Assembly: GCA_013289015.1 (NCBI GenBank)
Contig: JABDAV010000003.1
Location: 1 to 64,000 of the forward strand
Direction: 5' to 3'
Source: Bacteroidota bacterium
Lineage (GTDB): Bacteria > Bacteroidota > Bacteroidia > Chitinophagales > Chitinophagaceae
DNA length: 64,000 nucleotides
The notes under the pieces were generated by a model. The model did not search any database and was not told the DNA's origin. It saw only the letters and a list, made by a program, of their open reading frames with translations. Position numbers and translations under genes: made by a program. Each line of letters begins with the position of its first letter. The stretch's first letter is position 1. This document shows, in pieces, positions 9,471 to 18,475 of this stretch.

Positions 9471-10550
9471 TTGCCTGCACACATGGGCGGGCAAAAAGGC
9501 ATTGCATTGTTTTGCAAATACCTCGGTATGCAAAACGAATTGACTACAGTTTCAATAAAAGCAAATGATATAAGTCTTGCTGAAAATTATACGATGATAC
9601 CGCTCTTCACCAATAAGAGAATAAGATATGCAAGTCCGTTTTATATTTCGCGCATAAAAAAAATAATCAGGCAAAAAAATATCAGGAATGTAATTACTGA
9701 GCACCCTTACATGGCATGGCTGGGTTGGATTTTGAAAAAAAACATGGGTGTTAAATGGTTCGTGCATTCGCATAATATAGAATTTGAACGGTTCAGAACA
9801 TTAGGTAAAAAATGGCATAGACTTTTGAAAATATATGAAAGCTGGGCTTATAAAAATGCCGATGTTGTTTTGTTTAAAACCGAAGAAGACAAGCAGTTTG
9901 CCATTGATAACAACATGGTGAAAAAAGAAAACTGTTTGATCATTCCTTTCGGTGTTGAAATAAAAGAAATGCCTGAAGATAAACTGCAGCAAAAAGAAAA
10001 AATTTATCTGCAGCACAATATACCGGCTGATGCTAAACTTATTTTCTTTAACGGAGCTTTTAATTATAAACCCAATACCGATGCATTGTCATTTATTTTG
10101 AATAAAATAAATCCCTTATTGCTTGATGAAAAAAATTTAAATTATAAGATCATCATTAGCGGAAGAGATTTGCCTGCGCCATTCAACAATTTACAAGGTT
10201 TTGCCGACAGGAATATTATTTATGCCGGTTTTGTGGATGATGTATATGCATATTTTAAAGCAGCGGATATCTTTCTTAATCCTGTAGTCAGTGGCGGCGG
10301 TGTGAAAACCAAAATTGTAGAGGCTATGGGTTACGGAACCACTGTTATTTCATGTGTTTCAGGAGCAGCAGGTATAGAGACATCTGTTTGTGGTGAAAAA
10401 ATAAAAATTGTTGCTGATAATGATGCGGGTGCATTTGCCAATGAAATAATTTTTATGAAGAATGAAACCGCAAAAACACCTCACTCATATTATGAATATT
10501 ATTATTGGGAAAACATTGTAAGCAAGCTTAAGCCTTTACTGTTTGGTTAA
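9471..10550 (+). CDS. Glycosyltransferase, GT-B fold (GT4-like)
   Basis: Cytoplasmic sugar transferase that moves a nucleotide-activated sugar to an unknown acceptor. The N-terminal domain includes HMGGQKGIALF and FVHSHNIEFERF. The C-terminal nucleotide-sugar site shows FFNGAFNYKPNTDALSFIL, IIYAGFVDDVYAYFKAADIFLNP and the EX7E-type GGGVKTKIVEAMGYGT. The start given is a TTG. The frame stays open back to 9426, and the 15 upstream codons (KKFLAKILDIIPYKI) look like the true N-terminus of this family. A CTG at 9435 may therefore be the real start, or an ATG has been lost. It stands alone. Confidence 0.88.
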   Translation: MPAHMGGQKGIALFCKYLGMQNELTTVSIKANDISLAENYTMIPLFTNKRIRYASPFYISRIKKIIRQKNIRNVITEHPYMAWLGWILKKNMGVKWFVHSHNIEFERFRTLGKKWHRLLKIYESWAYKNADVVLFKTEEDKQFAIDNNMVKKENCLIIPFGVEIKEMPEDKLQQKEKIYLQHNIPADAKLIFFNGAFNYKPNTDALSFILNKINPLLLDEKNLNYKIIISGRDLPAPFNNLQGFADRNIIYAGFVDDVYAYFKAADIFLNPVVSGGGVKTKIVEAMGYGTTVISCVSGAAGIETSVCGEKIKIVADNDAGAFANEIIFMKNETAKTPHSYYEYYYWENIVSKLKPLLFG

Positions 10551-10720
10551 TAGCATTTATTTTAAGTTTTTAAGAATTTTAGGGTGTTTGCTTTTAAAAT
10601 CAATATTTCCCATATTTTCGCATACAGATGTTATACAGTTAGTCATTTTTGTTAAACGTTTCCCGTAAATGTTTTCCGCTTTGGACTTCTGTTTTCATTT
10701 TTAATAATTAAATTTTTTTT

Positions 10721-11137
10721 ATGAACATTTATGTAGGAAACTTAAACTGGAGCCTGACAAGCGACGATCTTTACAACATGTTTACGCCTTATGGTGAGGT
10801 TGTTTCAGCAAAAATCATTACAGACAAATTCAACAACAACCGCAGTAAAGGCTTTGGTTTTGTTGAAATGAGTGATGATGAAGCAGCACGCCAGGCAATT
10901 AGTAATCTGCATGATACTGAACTATCAGGCAGAAAAATAATTGTAAACGAATCTGCTCCCCGTAAAGAAGGTGACAGCGGTGGCGGCGGTGGCTACAAGA
11001 AGAAAAGCTTTGGTGGCGGCGGCGGCGGTGGCGGCTACAATCGTGGCGGCGGTGGCGGAAATCGCGGCGGCGGTGGTGGTGGTTACAATCGTAATCGCGG
11101 AGAAGGTGGCGGTGGCGGCGGCTATAACCGTTATTAG
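10721..11137 (+). CDS. Glycine-rich RNA-binding protein with one RRM domain
   Basis: 138 residues. One RNA-recognition motif (about 1-80) carries RNP2 (IYVGNL) and RNP1 (KGFGFVEM). A low-complexity tail of Gly with Arg, Asn and Tyr follows (KKKSFGGGG..., NRGGGG..., YNRY). Similar one-RRM glycine-rich proteins in cyanobacteria and Bacteroidota bind single-stranded RNA and are often cold-induced. Mononuclear transcript with a 170-bp leader and a strong terminator. The GGC/GGT-rich tail makes this stretch far more GC-rich than its surroundings. Confidence 0.93.
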   Translation: MNIYVGNLNWSLTSDDLYNMFTPYGEVVSAKIITDKFNNNRSKGFGFVEMSDDEAARQAISNLHDTELSGRKIIVNESAPRKEGDSGGGGGYKKKSFGGGGGGGGYNRGGGGGNRGGGGGGYNRNRGEGGGGGGYNRY

Positions 11138-11172
11138 TTCCATTTCTGAAAAAGTTGCTTCAAAACGAATTT

Positions 11173-11202
11173 AAGAAGTTCTGAAAAGAACTTCTTTTTT
11201 TT
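11173..11202 (+). terminator. Intrinsic terminator after the RRM gene
   Basis: A perfect 10-bp stem AAGAAGTTCT / AGAACTTCTT with a GAAA tetraloop is followed by a run of T residues. Confidence 0.9.
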
Positions 11203-11376
11203 GCATACACGTATTTAAACCGGGAATAAGATTATTATTGAGTATTGAATTTACCAGGAAATGAATATTGTTGAAAATTGCGATTTTTTTGATAAAAAGC
11301 TTCATTCTTTACAAAATTTATCTATTTTGCCTGCCCTTTTGCGGCAAATCACATAATAACCCCAAAATTTTAATTT

Positions 11377-11859
11377 ATGGATTATAAACAAATTCAGGAA
11401 CTTATTAAGCTTGTAAACAAAAGCAATATCGGGGAATTAAGCATTGAGGAAAAGGACTTTAAAATATCTATAAAACAAAAAGAAGAAAAATTTTACCAGG
11501 GTGACTTACTGCAAATGCCTGCACAAGCGCCTGTGTACATTCAACAACCTGTTCAAACTTCACCACAACAAACCGGGGGCACAATAACTGCAACAGAACC
11601 TGCCGCACCTAAAGCAGATAATTTTATCACAATAAAAAGCCCGATGATCGGAACTTTTTACAAAAGGCCTTCGCCTGACAAACCAAATTTTGTAGAAATT
11701 GGCGACGAAATTGCACCCGGCAAAGTGGTTTGTATAATTGAAGCTATGAAGCTCTTCAACGAAATTGAAAGCGAAATAAGCGGCAAAGTTGTAAAAATAC
11801 TTGTAGAAGATTCAAGCCCTGTTGAATACGACCAACCCCTCTTTTTAATAGAACCTTAG
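11377..11859 (+). CDS. accB: Biotin carboxyl carrier protein of acetyl-CoA carboxylase
   Basis: Carrier subunit of acetyl-CoA carboxylase, first step of fatty-acid synthesis. The N-terminal dimerisation part (1-45) begins MDYKQIQELIKLVNKSNIGEL. A Pro/Gln/Thr-rich linker (45-80) leads to the biotinyl domain with the site EAMKLFNEIE, biotin on Lys125. Length (160 aa) is standard. It is 83 bp upstream of accC, the usual partner, so an accBC operon is expected. Confidence 0.97.
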   Translation: MDYKQIQELIKLVNKSNIGELSIEEKDFKISIKQKEEKFYQGDLLQMPAQAPVYIQQPVQTSPQQTGGTITATEPAAPKADNFITIKSPMIGTFYKRPSPDKPNFVEIGDEIAPGKVVCIIEAMKLFNEIESEISGKVVKILVEDSSPVEYDQPLFLIEP

Positions 11860-11861
11860 TG

Positions 11862-11936
11862 AAAATTTAAAAGTCAAAAGTCAAAATGGAATTATCCAGG
11901 CGATTTTTTAATTTTTAATTTTTAATTTTTAATTCA
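11862..11936. repeat. A/T-rich simple-repeat spacer between accB and accC
   Basis: Contains two tandem AAAAGTC copies followed, after a short GC-containing core, by four tandem copies of the 8-bp unit TTTTTAAT. A similar but weaker spacer lies at about 8984-9060 before the small membrane protein gene. It sits just before the accC start codon. Confidence 0.6.
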
Positions 11937-11942
11937 TTTAAT

Positions 11943-13280
11943 GTGTTCAAAAAAATATTGATAGCTAATCGTGGCGAAATTGCCCTTCGCGTTATAAGAA
12001 CATGCAGGGAAATGGGTATTAAAACTGTAGCCGTATATTCTACTGCTGATAAAGACAGCCTTCATGTGCGCTTTGCCGATGAAGCTGTATGCATCGGTAA
12101 GCCGCAAAGCGCTGATTCATATCTTAACATACCTCATATTATTGCAGCATCAGAAATTACAAATGCTGATGCTATTCATCCCGGCTATGGCTTTCTTGCA
12201 GAAAATTCAAAGTTTGCACAGATATGCACTGATCATGGTATAAAATTCATCGGCCCCACGCCTGAGATGATCAATGCAATGGGTGATAAAATAACTGCCA
12301 AAGAAACAATGATAAAAGCAGGCGTGCCTGTTGTTCCCGGTGGCGAAAGCTTATTGAAAGACCTGCGGGAAGCTGCTTCGCTTGCAAAAGAAATAGGATA
12401 TCCTGTTATTTTAAAAGCTACTGCAGGCGGTGGCGGAAAAGGAATGAGGGTTGTTTGGGAAGAACCGGAATTGGAACGTGCTTACAATACCGCAAAAGCC
12501 GAAGCGCGCGCATCGTTTAAGAACGATGGCATCTATATGGAAAAATTTGTCGAAGAACCCCGCCACATAGAAATACAGGTTGCAGGCGACCAATATGGTA
12601 CTGTCAGCCATTTAAGCGAACGCGATTGCAGCATACAACGCAGGCACCAGAAACTGGTAGAAGAATCCCCCTCTCCTTTCATGACGCCTGAGCTGCGCGA
12701 AAGAATGGGCGCTGCGGCCATTAAAGCTGCATCTGCCATCAATTATGAAAGCGTTGGTACCATTGAGTTTTTGGTTGATAAACATCGCAACTTCTATTTC
12801 ATGGAAATGAATACGCGTATCCAGGTTGAACATTGCGTTACTGAAGAAGTGATAAATTTTGATCTTATAAAAGAACAGATCAAAATCGCTATAGGAGAAA
12901 AGATCACAGGCGAAAATTATCTGCCGCAAATGCATGCCATTGAATGCAGGATAAATGCGGAAGATCCTTACAATGATTTTCGTCCGTCCCCGGGAAGAAT
13001 AAATGTATTGAACACACCGGGCGGGCACGGTGTGCGTGTTGACAGCCATGTGTACGCAGGTTATGTAATTCCGCCTTACTACGATTCTATGATCGGTAAG
13101 CTGATTACTGTTGCACGCACAAGAGATGAAGCGTTGGATACAATGTACCGCGCATTGAGCGAGTATGTAATTGATGGTGTGAAAACAACTATACCTTTTC
13201 ATCTTCAACTGATGAAAAATGAAGATTTCCGTAAAGGGAATTTCACAACCAAATTCCTTGAAAGCTTTAAAATGGAATAG
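11943..13280 (+). CDS. accC: Biotin carboxylase subunit of acetyl-CoA carboxylase
   Basis: ATP-dependent carboxylation of biotin on AccB using bicarbonate. The N-terminal domain starts [20 protein letters not shown]. The ATP-grasp domain has the glycine-rich loop [14 protein letters not shown], followed by [27 protein letters not shown] and [15 protein letters not shown]. The C-terminal cap includes [12 protein letters not shown]. 445 residues, as expected. The start is GTG at 11943; the ATG at 11941 is in another frame. Ends with a strong terminator. Downstream partner of accB. Confidence 0.97.
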   Translation: MFKKILIANRGEIALRVIRTCREMGIKTVAVYSTADKDSLHVRFADEAVCIGKPQSADSYLNIPHIIAASEITNADAIHPGYGFLAENSKFAQICTDHGIKFIGPTPEMINAMGDKITAKETMIKAGVPVVPGGESLLKDLREAASLAKEIGYPVILKATAGGGGKGMRVVWEEPELERAYNTAKAEARASFKNDGIYMEKFVEEPRHIEIQVAGDQYGTVSHLSERDCSIQRRHQKLVEESPSPFMTPELRERMGAAAIKAASAINYESVGTIEFLVDKHRNFYFMEMNTRIQVEHCVTEEVINFDLIKEQIKIAIGEKITGENYLPQMHAIECRINAEDPYNDFRPSPGRINVLNTPGGHGVRVDSHVYAGYVIPPYYDSMIGKLITVARTRDEALDTMYRALSEYVIDGVKTTIPFHLQLMKNEDFRKGNFTTKFLESFKME

Positions 13281-13305
13281 TCTTTTCTGCTATAATTATT
13301 TTGAA

Positions 13306-13331
13306 ATGCCGGCTTTGCCCGGCATTTTTTT
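13306..13331 (+). terminator. Intrinsic terminator after accC
   Basis: A perfect 7-bp GC-rich stem ATGCCGG / CCGGCAT with a 6-nt loop runs straight into seven T residues. Confidence 0.92.
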
Positions 13332-13396
13332 ATGCAGAAATTGTTGTGATTTATACGTGCATTTATTAATTGGATGAAACGGTTTTACTTTGCAGT

Positions 13397-14686
13397 ATGA
13401 CGTATGCAGATACGCTGACATATCTTTACGACCACCTTCCAATGTTTAGTCGCATTGGCGCAGATGCTTACAAGAAAGACCTCTCGAACACAAAACAGCT
13501 TTGTGCAGTATTAAATAACCCGCAACAGGAATTTAAAAGCATTCATATTGCAGGCACCAACGGTAAAGGTTCTGTAAGCCACATGCTCGCCGCTATTCTT
13601 CAAACTGCGGGTTACAAAACAGGATTATATACATCGCCGCACTTAAAAGATTTCAGGGAAAGAATTAAAGTGAATGGTGAAATGTGCAGTAAAGATTTTA
13701 TAATACACTTCACTGAAATAATAAAGCCCCAAATAGAATTGCTTCAACCATCATTCTTTGAGATAACGGTTGCGATGGCATTTGAATATTTCGCACAACA
13801 AAAAGTTGATGTTGCCGTAATTGAAACAGGCCTTGGCGGAAGACTGGACAGCACCAATATTATTGTTCCCGAACTTTCTGTAATAACCAATATCGGTTAT
13901 GATCACATGAACATTCTTGGCGATACTTTAGAAAAGATCGCGTATGAAAAAGCAGGCATCATTAAACAAAATATTCCCGCAGTAATTGGTGAAGCATTAC
14001 CTGCAACAAAAGCTGTTTTTGAAGATGAAGCGAAAGAAAAAAACGCACAGATAATATGGGCGCAGGCAAATTTTTATGTACAGGATTTTACTTACAGTCA
14101 TCATCTTTTAAAAGCAGAAGTAGCAGAGGTGAAAAAAAATGAACATCACATCTACAATATTGATCTTCCCGGTATTTATCAAACAAAAAATTTAGTCACT
14201 GTATTAACAGCAGTGCACCAGCTTCAATTAAAAAAATGGAACATCAAACAACGTGATGTTGATAAAGCATTAAAGCAGGTAAAACATTTAACAGGCCTGC
14301 ACGGAAGGTGGGAAAAGATAAAAGATGATCCAACCGTTATTGTGGATGTTGCGCACAATGTTGATGGCATAAAACAACTCACTGAACAATTAGAAATGGT
14401 AAGCTATAATGAACTGCATCTCATTATTGGTTTTGTAAAAGATAAAGACATCGCAAACATTTTACCACTGCTTCCAAAAACAGCTGAGTATTATTTTACA
14501 AAAGCACAATTGCCAAGAGCATTAGATGAAAATGATCTTGCAATTATGGCAAAGCAAAATGGGTTAAATGGAAAAACTTTTCCTGATGTAAATACAGCAT
14601 TAAAAGAAGCAATTACGCATGCACATAAAGATGATCTTATTCTTATTTGCGGCAGTGTTTTCCTGGTAGGTGAAGTGAATGGATAA
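13397..14686 (+). CDS. folC: Bifunctional folylpolyglutamate synthase / dihydrofolate synthase
   Basis: Adds L-glutamate to dihydropteroate or tetrahydrofolate in folate metabolism, Mur-ligase fold. The P-loop is HIAGTNGKGSVSHML; the folate-loop region TSPHLKDFRERIKVNG, the catalytic segment ETGLGGRLDSTNI and the C-terminal VDVAHNVDGIKQL are all present. The ATG at 13397 (MTYADTLTYLYDHLPMF) gives 429 residues and matches the family N-terminus; an upstream in-frame TTG at 13370 is less likely. Monocistronic after the accC terminator. Confidence 0.95.
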   Translation: MTYADTLTYLYDHLPMFSRIGADAYKKDLSNTKQLCAVLNNPQQEFKSIHIAGTNGKGSVSHMLAAILQTAGYKTGLYTSPHLKDFRERIKVNGEMCSKDFIIHFTEIIKPQIELLQPSFFEITVAMAFEYFAQQKVDVAVIETGLGGRLDSTNIIVPELSVITNIGYDHMNILGDTLEKIAYEKAGIIKQNIPAVIGEALPATKAVFEDEAKEKNAQIIWAQANFYVQDFTYSHHLLKAEVAEVKKNEHHIYNIDLPGIYQTKNLVTVLTAVHQLQLKKWNIKQRDVDKALKQVKHLTGLHGRWEKIKDDPTVIVDVAHNVDGIKQLTEQLEMVSYNELHLIIGFVKDKDIANILPLLPKTAEYYFTKAQLPRALDENDLAIMAKQNGLNGKTFPDVNTALKEAITHAHKDDLILICGSVFLVGEVNG

Positions 14687-14790
14687 GAGGCTTTATATGA
14701 TACATCATTTATCACTGCATTTACAATACGCTTTATTTTATTACTTTGCCATAGCTGATCAAACCTGTTCAAACGATGCTTACATTTTTA

Positions 14791-14972
14791 ACGTGAGTTC
14801 GGGATAGGGAATTTATATCATATTGAAAGTTATGTTACCAGGTTTTGTTATGAAGTTGAATCGTCACCTCGACGCGAGGAGAGGTCTCATAAATTTTTTA
14901 CAGATTTTATTTCGGGAGATTTCTCCTAACGTCGAAATGACGCCTTCTAACTATCTTATCCCGAAGTCACGT
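14791..14972. repeat. Nested palindromic (MITE-like) element overlapping the GH30 start
   Basis: The outer arms are 16 bp with one mismatch: ACGTGAGTTCGGGATA at 14791-14806 and its reverse complement at 14957-14972. Inside lies a second inverted repeat with 27-bp arms at 14862-14888 and 14916-14942 (CGTCACCTCGACG... against ...CGTCGAAATGACG); most arm differences are transitions. The element ends inside the reading frame of the downstream GH30 gene. No transposase is encoded, so it would have to be moved in trans. Confidence 0.75.
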
Positions 14973-16382
14973 TTTATAAAATATCTCTCCTTTTCATTGT
15001 TGATATTTATTGCAAACTTCATTCATGCACAGTCAAACAATATAAATGTTTGGCTGACCAATAAAGACCGCTCTGCTTTATTTCAACAACAAACTCCGCT
15101 TGCATTCAACGCATCCAATAATAATGAGCAAACAATTATTGTTGATGACAGCAAAACTTTTCAAACAATGGATGGTTTTGGATTTGCGCTCACAGGTGGC
15201 AGTGCAATGCATATTATCAACATGCATGCTGATGAAAGAAATAAATTATTGCACCAGTTGTTTGATACAACAGGCAATGCCATTGGTGTGAGTTACCTGC
15301 GTTTGAGCATCGGTTCATCAGACCTGAATGAAAAAATATTTTCTTATGATGATGTTGCAGGCGATACAACCTTATCGCATTTTGATCTCGCAGAAGATAA
15401 AACAGATGTTATACCAGTGATGCATGAAATATTAAAGATCAATCCGCATATAAAAATTCTTGGTTCGCCATGGAGCCCGCCGGCATGGATGAAAACCAAC
15501 AACGATACAAGGGGCGGAAGATTGAAACCTGAATACTATAAAACCTATGCAAATTATTTAGCGCGGTATATAACTGAAATGAAAAAGAACGGCATTACCA
15601 TAGATGCCCTTACTGTTCAGAACGAACCCTTGCATCCGGGTAATAATCCAAGCCTGTTAATGGTAGCGCCGGTTGAAGCAGATTTCGTAAAGAATTATCT
15701 CGGTCCTGTGTTCAAAGCAAAGAACATTAAAACAAAAATTATTATTTACGATCATAATGCAGACAGGCCTGATTACCCCATTTCAATTTTAGATGATGCA
15801 CAGGCAGCAAAATATATTGACGGTTCAGGCTTTCATTTATATGGCGGAACAATGAATGCATTAACCGATGTGCACAATGCGCATCCTGGTAAAAATATTT
15901 ATTTCACAGAACAAATGGTAGTTCAGTTCAACAGGAAAAATGATGATGAATATAATGATCCTTCAAAAATAAATATTGCATCGCCTGTAAGCAGGTTAGT
16001 GATTGATGCGCCGCGCAACTGGAGCAAAAATGTACTGCTCTGGAACCTTGCTGCCGATCCTGATTTCAAACCTTTTACAGATCGCGGCGGATGCCCTGTT
16101 TGCCAGGGCGCTGTTACCATTGACAAGGATAGCGTAACATACAACCTCGCTTATTATACCATTGCACATGCTTCAAAATTTGTGCGGCTAAACTCAGTAC
16201 GTGTCGCTTCAAATAGTTTGGATAGTTTACCTGATGTTGCGTACAAAACACCCAACGGAAATAAAGTTTTACTTGTTGCAAACATCAGCGAAGCAGATCA
16301 AACATTCAATATTCAATACCATAACAAAACAACTACTGCTGTTTTAAAAGCCGGTTCGGTTGCAACTTATATTTGGAAATAA
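14937..16382 (+). CDS. Exported glycoside hydrolase family 30 enzyme
   Basis: Retaining glycosidase of the GH30 (glucosylceramidase/beta-1,6-glucanase) type. Both catalytic acids are visible: acid/base Glu230 in TVQNEPLHPG and nucleophile Glu325 in IYFTEQMV. Also conserved are QTMDGFGFALTGGSA, LRLSIGSSDL and SPWSPPAWMKTN, and a C-terminal beta-sandwich domain follows. The ATG at 14937 gives 481 residues with a signal peptide ending ...ANFIHAQ. The frame opens further upstream (TTG at 14823), but that stretch is a palindromic element, so the upstream codons are unlikely to be genuine. The first ~12 residues before the signal hydrophobic core also derive from the element. Confidence 0.9.
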   Translation: MTPSNYLIPKSRFIKYLSFSLLIFIANFIHAQSNNINVWLTNKDRSALFQQQTPLAFNASNNNEQTIIVDDSKTFQTMDGFGFALTGGSAMHIINMHADERNKLLHQLFDTTGNAIGVSYLRLSIGSSDLNEKIFSYDDVAGDTTLSHFDLAEDKTDVIPVMHEILKINPHIKILGSPWSPPAWMKTNNDTRGGRLKPEYYKTYANYLARYITEMKKNGITIDALTVQNEPLHPGNNPSLLMVAPVEADFVKNYLGPVFKAKNIKTKIIIYDHNADRPDYPISILDDAQAAKYIDGSGFHLYGGTMNALTDVHNAHPGKNIYFTEQMVVQFNRKNDDEYNDPSKINIASPVSRLVIDAPRNWSKNVLLWNLAADPDFKPFTDRGGCPVCQGAVTIDKDSVTYNLAYYTIAHASKFVRLNSVRVASNSLDSLPDVAYKTPNGNKVLLVANISEADQTFNIQYHNKTTTAVLKAGSVATYIWK

Positions 16383-16558
16383 TGCTTCGGTGGTATGCTA
16401 CTGCAACATATAACTACGCAGGGGAAATAAATGCAATAGAATCTAGCTAATTAATATTTTGAGGCGCTAAAAGCATTTCGTCAATTATTCCTGAGATCAT
16501 CAACGATAAAAGAGAACTGAATGAATTTATTTTACATGAAATTGTTTTAGCTTCAAGA

Positions 16559-17086
16559 GTGCTTTTAGATAAAATTCACGCCATTAAACAGATTTCACAC
16601 GAGGATAGATTTAATGATTTGTTACTCGCAATTCTTAGACTTAGATTTCCAATATGGGGTTGGACAATTCTAGACCAACCAAGAATAGGTTCATCTCCTA
16701 CTGGAGTAAATGCTGGTGAAGCCGATATATTAGTTCAAGCAGGGGGACAGAATATTGCTTTTATTGAAGCATTGATTTTAGAAAGTGGGAACAATACAAA
16801 AACCAAAGAACATATTTTAAAATGCTTTGACTATGTTAGTTATTTAAGTAGGTATTATATCATTGTTTACTTTAGAGGCCCAGCTGCAAATTTTGACGCA
16901 ACATGGGCGATTTATACAACCAACGTTCTTACAATTCCATTTCCAGTATTAGTAGCTATAAACACAACACATCGTTTTGTATCGCTGTCAGACAAATTTG
17001 ATGATGTTCGACATTTGAAAATTGCTAAAACAATTCACGAATCAGGAGTAGAGATGTTTCATATAATGATAAATTTAGGCGTATGA
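16559..17086 (+). CDS. Possible 5'-truncated PD-(D/E)XK-like nuclease-fold protein
   Basis: Read from a GTG at 16559 this gives 175 residues. The reading frame, however, continues upstream to a TGA at 16460 with protein-like sequence (ISSIIPEIINDKRELNEFIL...) and no ATG, GTG or TTG, so the original start seems lost. The middle contains GEADIL (Asp56) and FIEAL (Glu70) about 14 residues apart on predicted strands, reminiscent of the D...ExK core of PD-(D/E)XK nucleases, although the Lys position is Leu. This is inference from pattern only. It lies at the left edge of the repeat-rich accessory region and is followed by a repeat. Confidence 0.5.
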   Translation: MLLDKIHAIKQISHEDRFNDLLLAILRLRFPIWGWTILDQPRIGSSPTGVNAGEADILVQAGGQNIAFIEALILESGNNTKTKEHILKCFDYVSYLSRYYIIVYFRGPAANFDATWAIYTTNVLTIPFPVLVAINTTHRFVSLSDKFDDVRHLKIAKTIHESGVEMFHIMINLGV

Positions 17087-17130
17087 AGAATGAAACGAAA
17101 TTCTATATCATACTAAAAATTCCCTTTCTC

Positions 17131-17276
17131 GCAATGTCTCCTAAATAACTATGTGTGTGAGCCGGGACATTGCGTTTTACCTAACGAAATTCTATATCAT
17201 ATTATAAATTTAACTTCGGTTCAGGCTGGATGAATTTCAAATACCAGTTCTTCCAAGCCCTGACATTAGCGGCAAT
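17131..17276. repeat. Dispersed repeat X, copy 1
   Basis: About 146 bp shared with copy 2 at 21204-21399. It opens with a hairpin (GCAATGTC ... GACATTGC), continues with the conserved TTTTACCTAACGAAATTC block, then ATTTCAAATACCAGTTCTTC, and ends at GGCAAT. Copy 2 has an extra ~50 bp in the middle. No coding potential. Confidence 0.75.
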
Positions 17277-17314
17277 AGCAGGATGACACAACATCTTTAA
17301 AGAAAACAAACCAT

Positions 17315-18079
17315 ATGACACTCATACCAATTATCGGAATTATCCTTGTAATACTATTATCAGGATTTCGTATTGCACAAGAATATCAACGGGGAGTGGT
17401 ATTCAGACTTGGACGTTTTCGGTCTATTAAAGGACCCGGACTTTATTGGATTATCCCACTTATAGATAGACAACAACAGGTTGATATTAGAACAAAAACT
17501 GTTGACCTTGAACAGCAGGAAACTATAACAAAGGACAGTGTAACTATTAAAGTAAATGCTGTGCTTTGGTTTAAAATAACAAATCCTGAAGACGCAATTA
17601 TAAAGGTAGCTGACTACAATAAAGCTGTTTATAAATTCTCAGTAACTGCTTTACGAAATATTATAGGACAGCATACCCTGGACGAAGTATTAAGAGAAAG
17701 AGAACAAATAAATGCTACGCTTCAAAAAATTGTAGACACAACAACCGAACCTTGGGGAATTAAAATTGAAATGGTTGAGATGAAAGATGTTGAAATACCG
17801 GAAGCAATGCAAAGGGCAATGGCACGCGAAGCGGAAGCAATCAGAGAAAAGAGAGCAAGAATTGTAAAAGCAGAAGCAGAGTTGGAAGCATCAATCAAAT
17901 TGACTCAGGGAGCAAAACAAATGGAAGGTAGCCCAATTGCACTTGAATTAAGACGAATGCAAATGCTATCCGAAATTGGAATTGACAATAACACAACGAC
18001 TGTAATTCTTATGCCGTCAGACTTTACTAACGCTGCAAAAAGCTTTACTGAATTTGTGACTAAAAAGAAACTGGAATAA
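17315..18079 (+). CDS. Slipin / stomatin-like SPFH-domain membrane protein
   Basis: 254 residues. An N-terminal hydrophobic anchor (about 1-20, MTLIPIIGIILVILLSGF) is followed by an SPFH/Band-7 domain: EYQRGVVFRLGRFRSIKGPGLYWIIPLID, then VDLEQQETITKDSVTIKVNAVLWFKI and ALRNIIGQHTLDEVLREREQIN. A coiled-coil rich in Ala, Glu and Arg (about 165-215) mediates oligomerisation in relatives. Such proteins organise membrane microdomains and often pair with an NfeD-type protease; none is present next to it here. It sits between repeat elements, so it may be a mobile or acquired gene. Confidence 0.92.
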   Translation: MTLIPIIGIILVILLSGFRIAQEYQRGVVFRLGRFRSIKGPGLYWIIPLIDRQQQVDIRTKTVDLEQQETITKDSVTIKVNAVLWFKITNPEDAIIKVADYNKAVYKFSVTALRNIIGQHTLDEVLREREQINATLQKIVDTTTEPWGIKIEMVEMKDVEIPEAMQRAMAREAEAIREKRARIVKAEAELEASIKLTQGAKQMEGSPIALELRRMQMLSEIGIDNNTTTVILMPSDFTNAAKSFTEFVTKKKLE

Positions 18080-18175
18080 TAAGCCACATACCGCTAACAC
18101 CGGGTTGGCAATATGGCGGGGCGACGAATATATTCTCAACTTTTATCAGGACGAGTCATAATGCTGTTCAGCTTT

Positions 18176-18276
18176 AGCTCCAGTAAAATATAAACAATAC
18201 AAACCTCACCTACATATCACCCTGTTTTATTGTTACGGGTTTAAACACTTCCGTTTCATTCTATGTAGATAAACTT
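18176..18276 (+). pseudogene. Relic of the 5' end of a VOC-family gene
   Basis: This 101-bp stretch is about 95% identical (five differences by eye) to 26493-26594, which spans the leader and first ~27 codons of the intact VOC gene at 26514. One base is missing at the start codon (ACAATGACA has become ACAATACA), so it can no longer initiate there. Homology stops at AAACTT, four bases before a REP-like element. The remaining ~100 bp upstream (18080-18175) hold only a GCTAACACCGGGTTGGCAAT motif and no gene. Confidence 0.85.
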
Positions 18277-18280
18277 TTAG

Positions 18281-18390
18281 GTCGAGCATCGTCTCCTGAA
18301 AGGGACGATGCGGCTGAAACGGATGATGCGGTTGAAATTAAAATTCGCCACTAAATAACGCATCGTCCTCTGCGAGAGACGATGCACGAC
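18281..18390. repeat. REP-like double hairpin, copy 1
   Basis: GTCG at the left end (18281) and its complement CGAC at the right end (18390) flank two 26-nt hairpins. Hairpin 1 is at 18286-18311 and hairpin 2 at 18360-18385, each closed by an 8-bp GCATCGTC / GACGATGC stem with a bulge and short inner stem. The two halves are inverted copies of each other. This copy has an extra internal duplication (GATGCGGCTGAAAC, then GATGCGGTTGAAA). The layout matches bacterial REP/BIME elements. Confidence 0.8.
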
Positions 18391-18475
18391 AACAAATCAG
18401 CCAGATAACTCTGATAACGCAATCAATTAAATCGTAATTGCAAATGACTCCAGTAAAAACATTAAAAATAAAAAT

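Noticed and set aside
10925-11174. Ala/Thr/Val-rich frames over the RRM gene tail
   Set aside because: They are alternative frames of the Gly-codon repeat of the RRM protein; their low complexity reflects GGC/GGT repetition.
12612-13208. 198-codon open frame on the minus strand
   Set aside because: It lies wholly antisense to the intact accC gene, and its composition (His, Cys, Arg and Ile rich) is that of a shadow frame.
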